Positions 58,638-64,000 of a DNA stretch of 64,000 nucleotides are shown piece after piece. Position 1 is the stretch's first letter, and each line of letters opens with the position of its first letter. Location: the NCBI RefSeq assembly GCF_001997345.1, contig NZ_CP019606.1:1364001-1428000 (forward strand). The letters run 5' to 3'. Made by a program: the position numbers and the translations under genes. A model generated the notes under the pieces. It saw only the letters and a list, made by a program, of their open reading frames with translations, was not told the origin of the DNA and ran no database searches. The DNA comes from Tessaracoccus aquimaris. GTDB taxonomy: Bacteria > Actinomycetota > Actinomycetes > Propionibacteriales > Propionibacteriaceae.

Positions 58638-59890
58638 TGCAACGACCGCTCCCCCACGCGTCCGCTCCCGTCCGCGGTGAGGTGATCGTCCCCGGGTCGA
58701 AGTCGGAAACCAACCGTGCGCTGGTGCTCGCCGCTCTCGCGACCGGTCCCAGCCGCCTCGACGGGGTCCTCGAGTCGCGCGACTCCGCGTTGATGATCGA
58801 CGCCCTGCGCGCCCTCGGCGTCTCGGTCGAGACCGACGGCACCCGCGCCCGGGTCGCGCCCCCCGTACGTTTCGCAGGCGCCAAGGACATCGACTGCGGC
58901 CTCGCGGGCACGGTGATGCGATTCGCCCCACCGGTGGCGATGCTCGCCGACGGCCCCTCCGGATTCGTGGGCGACCCCCACGCGTCCGAGCGCCCGATGA
59001 AGCCGCTGCTCGACGGGCTCCGCCAACTGGGCGCCATCGTCACCGGCGATCGACTGCCGTTCAGGATCAGCCCTCCGGCGCAGTACGGCGCCACGGTGGC
59101 CATCGACGCGTCCGAGTCAAGCCAGTTCATCTCCGGCCTGCTGCTGATCGGCGCCCGGCTCCCCGAGGGCCTGACGCTACGCCACACCGGCGACGTGTTG
59201 CCGTCGCGGCCGCACATCGACATGACGGCGGCGATGCTGCGCGACAGGGGCGTCAGCGTCGCCGAACCGGACGCGCGGACCTGGCGGGTCGCGCACGGGC
59301 CGATCGCCGCGAAGGACGCCACCATCGAGCCCGACCTCACCAACGCGTCGGTCTTCCTGGCCGCGGCCGCCCTCACCGGCGGCGAGGTCTCGGTCGTGGG
59401 CTGGCCGCGCCGATCGCTGCAGCCGGGGGCGCTGTTCCTCGACGTGGTCGAGTCGATGGGTGCCCGGGTGACGCGCTCGGCAGGAAAGGTCACGGTGCAC
59501 GGCGCCGGGAGGCTCCAGGGGATCGACGTCGACCTCGGCGCCGCGTCCGAACTGACGCCTGTGGTGGCGGCGCTCGGAGCCCTCGCTGAGGGGACGACCA
59601 CGATCTCCGGGGTCGCGCACATCCGAGGCCACGAGACGGATCGGCTCGCGGCGCTCGTCACGGAACTGCGGCGGGTCGGCGTCGACGCGTCCGAGACCGA
59701 GGACGGGCTGCGCATCACCGGAGGCGGCGACCTTCGCCCTGCCGTGCTGCACGCCTACGCGGACCACCGGATGGTGCACTTCGCCGCGCTTCTTGCGCTG
59801 CGGATCCGGGGCATCGGGATCGATGACATCGCGTGCGTGTCGAAGACCATGCCGCGCTTCCCGTCCGACTGGGCCGGGCTCATCGGGTGA
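58637..59890 (+). CDS. aroA: 3-phosphoshikimate 1-carboxyvinyltransferase (EPSP synthase)
   Basis: 417 aa. Shikimate pathway enzyme joining PEP and shikimate-3-phosphate. Motifs: VIVPGSKSETNRALVLAALA (Lys and Arg of the active site), CGLAGTVMRFAPP, ASERPMKPLLDGLRQLG, SSQFISGLLL, PDLTNASVF and the C-terminal HAYADHRMVHFAALLALR. The order with rsgA and the sigR block matches M. tuberculosis Rv3227-Rv3228. GTG 58634 is an alternative start. Confidence 0.96.
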   Translation: MQRPLPHASAPVRGEVIVPGSKSETNRALVLAALATGPSRLDGVLESRDSALMIDALRALGVSVETDGTRARVAPPVRFAGAKDIDCGLAGTVMRFAPPVAMLADGPSGFVGDPHASERPMKPLLDGLRQLGAIVTGDRLPFRISPPAQYGATVAIDASESSQFISGLLLIGARLPEGLTLRHTGDVLPSRPHIDMTAAMLRDRGVSVAEPDARTWRVAHGPIAAKDATIEPDLTNASVFLAAAALTGGEVSVVGWPRRSLQPGALFLDVVESMGARVTRSAGKVTVHGAGRLQGIDVDLGAASELTPVVAALGALAEGTTTISGVAHIRGHETDRLAALVTELRRVGVDASETEDGLRITGGGDLRPAVLHAYADHRMVHFAALLALRIRGIGIDDIACVSKTMPRFPSDWAGLIG

Positions 59891-60855
59891 GTATCCACGA
59901 GGACGACCACACCGGATTCGACCGGCCGCGGAAGCGCAGCCGACCCCGCACCAAGGACCGCCCCGACTACTCGTCGCTTCCGGTCGCCCGGGTGGTGTCG
60001 GTCGACCGGGGCCGCTACCGCTGCCTGCTTGAGGACAGGATCGTCTCGGCCGTGCGCGGCAGGCTGATCGCGCGCAAGGGCATCATCGTCGGCGACGAGG
60101 TGCGCCTGGACGGGGACACGAGCGCAGACGAGGGCACCCTCGCCCGCGTCGTCGAGGTCCTCGAGCGGACCACGATGCTGCGCAGAAGCGCCGACGACGC
60201 GGATACCTTCGAGCGTCCGATCGTCGCGAACGCGGACCAACTGTTCATCGTCACGGCGCTGGCGGACCCGCCGCCGAGGATGGGGATGATCGACCGGATC
60301 CTGGTGGCGGCCTACGACGCCGGGATCGCGCCGATGCTCTGCCTGACGAAGGCCGACCTCGCCAGCCCCGACGAGCTTCGCGCGGCCTATGAGCCGCTCG
60401 GCGTCCCGATCCTGGTGACCGACCCCCTGGCCGACCTGACGCCGGTCCGCGAGGCCCTCACGGACCACGTGACGGTGTTCGTCGGACACTCCGGCGTCGG
60501 CAAGTCGACGCTGGTGAACCGGCTCATCCCCGACGCGCACCGCGCAACCGGGGAGGTCTCCGAACTGACGGGCAAGGGCAGGCACACGTCGACGTCGGCG
60601 GTCGCGATGGAACTGCCCGAGGGCGGCTGGATCGTCGACACCCCCGGCGTCCGCTCGTTCGGGATCAGCCACGTCCGGCCCGGGTCGATCCTCGGCGCCT
60701 TCCCCGATCTGGCCGAGTACGCAGAGGACTGCCCCCGCGGGTGCAGGCATCAGACGGACGCCCCGGAGTGCGCGCTCGACGATGCCGTCGCCGACGGCCG
60801 GCTGGCCCCGGAGCGGCTCGCCTCCTTCCGGCGGATGGAGCGGGCCTTCGTGTAG
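59887..60855 (+). CDS. rsgA: ribosome small subunit-dependent GTPase RsgA
   Basis: 322 aa from GTG 59887, which overlaps the aroA stop. Late 30S assembly factor. The GTPase is circularly permuted: G4 (CLTKADLAS) precedes G1 (VGHSGVGKSTLVNRL) and G3 (WIVDTPGVRSFG). An OB fold stands at the N-terminus and a zinc finger CPRGCRHQTDAPEC at the C-terminus. It begins with a basic tail (DRPRKRSRPRTKDRP). Confidence 0.95.
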   Translation: MSIHEDDHTGFDRPRKRSRPRTKDRPDYSSLPVARVVSVDRGRYRCLLEDRIVSAVRGRLIARKGIIVGDEVRLDGDTSADEGTLARVVEVLERTTMLRRSADDADTFERPIVANADQLFIVTALADPPPRMGMIDRILVAAYDAGIAPMLCLTKADLASPDELRAAYEPLGVPILVTDPLADLTPVREALTDHVTVFVGHSGVGKSTLVNRLIPDAHRATGEVSELTGKGRHTSTSAVAMELPEGGWIVDTPGVRSFGISHVRPGSILGAFPDLAEYAEDCPRGCRHQTDAPECALDDAVADGRLAPERLASFRRMERAFV

Positions 60856-60904
60856 GGCGTCGCGCCTGCCAGTGCGTCGCGCGACGAATGAGGGTTGGCT
60901 TCGG

Positions 60905-60910
60905 TAGGTT
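60905..60910 (+). promoter_or_regulatory. -10 box of hisN (leaderless)
   Basis: TAGGTT ends 7 nt before ATG 60917. Confidence 0.55.
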
Positions 60911-60916
60911 GGTTAC

Positions 60917-61759
60917 ATGTCTCGACCGAAGGACCTCACCGACGACGTGCGCCTCGCGCACCTGATGGCAGACGACGCCGACTCCCTCTCCATGAGCCGG
61001 TTCAAGGCCTTGGACCTGCAGTTCTCGGCGAAGCCGGACAACACGCCCGTCACGGAGGCGGACACCGCCGTCGAGGAGTCCATCCGTCGCACGCTCGCAA
61101 GGACCCGCCCGCGCGACGCTGTGCACGGCGAGGAGTTCAGTGACACCGGCGAGTCGTCGCGTCGCTGGATCATCGACCCGATCGACGGCACCAAGAACTA
61201 CCTGCGCGGCGTGCCCGTCTGGGCGACGCTGATCGCGCTGGAGGTCGACGGCAAGATCGTCGCTTCCGTCGTCTCCGCTCCCGCGCTCGGTCGCCGCTGG
61301 TGGGCGTCGGAGGGCGGCGGCGCGTTCACGGGTCGCTCGATCCTGAACGCCACGGAACTGCGGACGAGCCGGGTCGCCGAGATGGCCGATGCTTCGCTGT
61401 CGTACTCGGAGATTTCGGAGTGGGTCGAGTCGGGTCGCGGGCAGGGCTTCATCGACCTGATGCGCGACTGTTGGCGCAGCCGCGCCTACGGCGACTTCTG
61501 GAGTTACATGCTGGTGGCCGAGGGCTCCGTCGACATCGCGTGCGAACCCGACCTGGCCCTGTACGACATGGCCGCCCTTGACATCATCGTCCGCGAGGCT
61601 GGCGGGAAGTTCACCAACCTGTCCGGCGAGGATGGCGTCAAGGGCCCCGGCGCGCTCGCCACCAACGGGCTGATCCACGAGGCCGTCCTGGCCTACCTGA
61701 ACGACGCCGCGCCCGACGACGAGCCTGCTGAGGCTCTTGCCGAGGCACCGTCCGAGTAG
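60917..61759 (+). CDS. hisN: histidinol-phosphatase, inositol-monophosphatase family
   Basis: 280 aa. Mg-dependent phosphatase of the IMPase fold. Motifs: NTPVTEADTAVEESIR, VHGEEFSDTGESSRRWIIDPIDGTKNYLRGVPVWATLIAL (metal-binding Glu and DPIDGT) and PDLALYDMAALDIIVREAGG. Actinobacterial HisN has this form; a related inositol-phosphatase role is possible. It ends with an Asp/Glu/Ala tail. An 80-nt palindromic element lies 30 nt after its stop. Confidence 0.9.
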   Translation: MSRPKDLTDDVRLAHLMADDADSLSMSRFKALDLQFSAKPDNTPVTEADTAVEESIRRTLARTRPRDAVHGEEFSDTGESSRRWIIDPIDGTKNYLRGVPVWATLIALEVDGKIVASVVSAPALGRRWWASEGGGAFTGRSILNATELRTSRVAEMADASLSYSEISEWVESGRGQGFIDLMRDCWRSRAYGDFWSYMLVAEGSVDIACEPDLALYDMAALDIIVREAGGKFTNLSGEDGVKGPGALATNGLIHEAVLAYLNDAAPDDEPAEALAEAPSE

Positions 61760-61788
61760 CTTCCTGGACGCTGGGGGCGACTCAGTCC

Positions 61789-61868
61789 TTGAGCATGTTT
61801 GGTAACTCGTTTGCGGTTCGAACGTTCAAACGCGGCTCACGCGACAACGAGCAACCGAACATGCTCAA
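61789..61868. repeat. 80-nt palindromic element, copy B
   Basis: TTGAGCATGTTTGGTAACTC at the left and GAGCAACCGAACATGCTCAA at the right. It is inverted relative to copy A (46 kb away): the outer 24 and 27 nt are identical to A reversed and only the centre differs. It lies between the convergent hisN and serA. Confidence 0.85.
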
Positions 61869-61890
61869 CGCACGATCCAGCCGACGGCGA

Positions 61891-61922
61891 AGGGCGCCGC
61901 GGATTGCTCCGACGGCGCCCCT
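61891..61922 (-). terminator. terminator after serA
   Basis: AGGGCGCCG pairs with CGGCGCCCCT (minus strand reads GGGGCGCCG...CGGCGCCCTTC), 17 bp after the serA stop; weak T tail. Confidence 0.6.
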
Positions 61923-61938
61923 CCCCCACGCTCTTGTC

Positions 61939-63132
61939 TCAGAGGACGCGGACCTGGATGGTCTCATCCAGGCCGTCCAGCTTCGCGAGCAGCCCCTCGT
62001 ATCCCTCACCACTGACGTCGGTGATGGCGTAGCCCTGGTGGCCCTTGGTGGCAAGGGTCTGCCAGCCGATGTTCATGTTGCACTCGGCGAGCACCGAGTT
62101 CAGGCGGGCCATCACACCCGGCACGTTGCGGTGCAGGGCGACCACGCGGGCGTCGGAGGTCTTCGGACCTGCGGCGACCTCGGGGATGTTCACGCACATC
62201 GCGGTGCCGCCGAGCTCGTGGTAGTCGGCCAGCTTGCCCGCGACGTAGCGGCCGATGTCGACCTGAGCCTCCAGCGTCGAGCCGCCCACGTGCGGGGTCA
62301 GGATGACGTTTGGCACGTTCTGCAGGTTCGAGACGAACGGCTCGTCCTTCGACTTCGGCTCCGACGGGTAGACGTCGATCGCCGCGCCCGCGATGTGGCC
62401 GCTCACCAGGTTCTCGTGCAGCGCGTCCAGGTCGACGACCGACCCGCGGCACAGGTTCAGGAACAGCGCGCGGGGGCGCATCTTGGCGAACTCGGCGGCG
62501 CCGAACAGGTTCTTGTTGGTTGCGCGGCCGTCGACGTGCAGCGAGATGGTCTCGGCCTGCTCCAGCAGCTCGTCGAGCGAGTCGACGCGGCGGGCGTTAC
62601 CGAGGGCGAGCCGGTCGACCACGTCGTAGAAGATCACGCGCATGCCGAGCGCCTCGGCGACCACGGAAAGCTGCGAGCCGATGTTTCCATAGCCGACGAT
62701 GCCGAGGGTGCGGCCGCGGACCTCGTGCGAGCCGATCGCCGACTTGTCCCAGCGACCCTCGTGCATGTCGCGGTTCCGGTCGGTCAGGCGGCGGGCCATC
62801 GAGATGATCTCGCCGATGGCCAGTTCGACCACCGAGCGCGTGTTGGAGTACGGCGCGTTGAAGACGGCGACCCCCGCCTCGGTGGCGGCGTCCAGGTCGA
62901 TCTGGTTGGTTCCGATGCAGAACGCGCCGATCGCCCGCAGGTTCGGGGAGGACTCGATGACGCGTCGCGTCACGTAGGTGCGCGATCGGATGCCGAGGTA
63001 GTCGACGCCCTCCAGCGCGGCGATCAGGTCGTCCTCGTTGAGGGCGCCGGGCAGGGTCTCAACCTCGAAGCCGCGGTTGCGCAGCGACTTTTCGGCGTCG
63101 GCGTGGATGTTCTCGAGTAGCAGTGCCTTCAC
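61939..63132 (-). CDS. serA: D-3-phosphoglycerate dehydrogenase
   Basis: 397 aa. First step of serine synthesis. NAD-binding GRTLGIVGYGNIGSQLSVVAEALGM, catalytic LNLCRGSVVDLDAL, and ILTPHVGGSTLEAQVDIG; the C-terminal ACT domain (HRNVPGVMARLNSVLAECNMNI) gives serine feedback. The length is that of the short E. coli-type SerA, not the long mycobacterial form with an intervening domain. GTG 63132 follows TAGACT; the longer open frame has no support. Confidence 0.95.
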   Translation of the reverse strand: MKALLLENIHADAEKSLRNRGFEVETLPGALNEDDLIAALEGVDYLGIRSRTYVTRRVIESSPNLRAIGAFCIGTNQIDLDAATEAGVAVFNAPYSNTRSVVELAIGEIISMARRLTDRNRDMHEGRWDKSAIGSHEVRGRTLGIVGYGNIGSQLSVVAEALGMRVIFYDVVDRLALGNARRVDSLDELLEQAETISLHVDGRATNKNLFGAAEFAKMRPRALFLNLCRGSVVDLDALHENLVSGHIAGAAIDVYPSEPKSKDEPFVSNLQNVPNVILTPHVGGSTLEAQVDIGRYVAGKLADYHELGGTAMCVNIPEVAAGPKTSDARVVALHRNVPGVMARLNSVLAECNMNIGWQTLATKGHQGYAITDVSGEGYEGLLAKLDGLDETIQVRVL

Positions 63133-63140
63133 GGGTGAGG

Positions 63141-63146
63141 AGTCTA
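63141..63146 (-). promoter_or_regulatory. -10 box of serA
   Basis: TAGACT on the minus strand ends 9 nt before GTG 63132, leaving about two bases of leader. Confidence 0.45.
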
Positions 63147-63197
63147 CTTCGATTGCGACACCGCTCGACGCACGTTCCACTGCGCCGGCAGCGAACC

Positions 63198-63971
63198 TCA
63201 GATGGTCAGCGTCGCGTCGAGCAGGGCCCGCGTGTACGGATGCTCCGGTGAGGTCAGGACGGCGTCGACGGGGCCCTCCTCGACGACGCGGCCGCGCTCG
63301 ACCACGACCACCCGGTCGCACAGCCGCGCCACCACCGACAGGTCGTGCGACACGAGCACCAGCGCAAGGCCGCGCTCCTGCACCTCGGAGGTGAGCAGGT
63401 TGAGCACCTGCGCCCGCACGGACACGTCGAGGGCCGACACGGGCTCGTCTGCGACCAGCAGAGCCGGGTCGCTGATCAGCGCCCGTGCGATGGCGGTGCG
63501 CTGCCGCTGACCGCCGGAGAGTTGGTGGGGGTAGCGCTCAAGCATCTCGACGTCGAGGCCGACGCCGTCCATCGCGGCGGCGAGGACCGCGTCGCTGAGC
63601 GGCGGAACGTCGGGGCGCTTCCTGAGCACCGGGGAGCGCAGCGGCTCGCCGATGATGTCGCGCAGCTTCATTCGGGGGTCGAGCGAGGAGTTCGGGTCCT
63701 GGAACACCATCGACGCCGCCGCCCGCAGCCAGCCGAGCCGCCGCTCCGGCAGGCCGACGATCGAGCGGTCCTGGAACGTGATCTCCCCCGCCGAGGGCTT
63801 CAGGAGGCCGAGCATCAGCCGGGCGAGCGTCGTCTTGCCCGACCCCGAGCCGCCGACGATGCCGACACGCTCCCCCTGCTCGATGGTGAGGGTGACGTCG
63901 CTCAGCGCCACGAACTGTTTGCCGCCTCGGCGGTACGTTGCGGTCGCGCCGCGGAGTTCGACGAGGCTCAT
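63198..63971 (-). CDS. peptide ABC transporter ATP-binding protein (DppF/OppF type)
   Basis: 257 aa. Walker A GIVGGSGSGKTTLARLMLG, Q-loop VFQDPNSSLDPRM, signature YPHQLSGGQRQRTAIARAL, Walker B LLVADEPVSALD and H-loop VSHDLSVVARL. The C-terminus SPEHPYTRALLDATLTI is typical of oligopeptide-type ATPases. It would power import of peptides or nickel. Its ATG overlaps the stop of an upstream gene that runs out of the window, probably the partner ATPase. Confidence 0.92.
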   Translation of the reverse strand: MSLVELRGATATYRRGGKQFVALSDVTLTIEQGERVGIVGGSGSGKTTLARLMLGLLKPSAGEITFQDRSIVGLPERRLGWLRAAASMVFQDPNSSLDPRMKLRDIIGEPLRSPVLRKRPDVPPLSDAVLAAAMDGVGLDVEMLERYPHQLSGGQRQRTAIARALISDPALLVADEPVSALDVSVRAQVLNLLTSEVQERGLALVLVSHDLSVVARLCDRVVVVERGRVVEEGPVDAVLTSPEHPYTRALLDATLTI

Positions 63972-64000
63972 GCGTGCGCCTCCCCCGTGTAGAAGTCGGC
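63968..64000 (-). CDS. 3' end of an upstream transporter gene, partial
   Basis: Only the last ten codons (ADFYTGEAHA, stop 63970-63968) are inside the window. The 4-bp ATGA overlap with the DppF-like gene supports an operon. I infer a DppD/OppD-type ATPase from position; the sequence is too short to prove it. Confidence 0.4.
   Translation of the reverse strand, partial: ADFYTGEAHA

Overview
The window is high-GC, densely coding DNA from an actinobacterium. Evidence includes a WhiB regulator, a SigR/RsrA pair, NucS mismatch endonuclease, an alpha-ketoglutarate decarboxylase-type fused 2-oxoglutarate dehydrogenase, the GlgE pathway, the micro-protein bL37 and DUF2550 beside the ATP synthase operon. 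Methylmalonyl-CoA epimerase and a corrinoid adenosyltransferase point to B12-dependent propionate metabolism, so I infer a member of the Propionibacteriaceae (Tessaracoccus-like). The genus is an inference.

Layout. 1-2905: MetE-like protein, mnmA and cysteine desulfurase (minus strand). 2986-15633: alpha-glucan/trehalose block, glgX/treX, glgE, maltokinase, glgB, a GNAT-Nudix gene, then treY and treZ. Together they trim, extend and branch alpha-glucan and convert its ends to trehalose. 15634-17413: non-coding, with an 80-nt palindromic element and a 651-bp tandem repeat. 17414-29151: thioredoxin-TPR protein, pgm (feeds the glucan block), PH-domain protein, methylmalonyl-CoA epimerase, DivIVA-like coiled coil, AI-2E-type permease, nucS, hydrolase, cyclophilin lipoprotein, corrinoid adenosyltransferase, a TmrB-like P-loop protein and an M23 peptidase. 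29224-36340: complete F1Fo-ATP synthase operon. 36413-43101: AtpI-like protein, wecA, sua5, prmC, prfA, rpmE, rho. 43383-46984: thrB, hom, lysA. 47151-53797: tRNA-Arg(CCG), a polytopic glycosyltransferase-like protein, kgd, DUF6104, galK. 53794-61759: a block in the same order as M. tuberculosis Rv3219-Rv3228 (whiB1, pdtaS, anti-sigma, sigH, SRAP, aroA, rsgA), ending with hisN. 61939-64000: serA and the end of a peptide ABC transporter.

Two genome-wide features stand out. First, sixteen genes have an (T/C/A)AGNNT box whose last base lies 7-11 nt (mostly 7-8) upstream of the start codon, which implies leaderless or almost leaderless mRNAs. Second, four elements of exactly 80 nt, bounded by TTGAGCA and TGCTCAA, sit 20-40 nt downstream of stop codons or in tandem; I do not recognise this family.

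Caution on data quality. Sixteen reading-frame breaks were found, each repaired by adding one base to a short C or G run. They hit essential genes (rho, atpB, atpG, sigR, lysA), so they look like base-calling errors rather than pseudogenes. Coordinates of those genes span the break.
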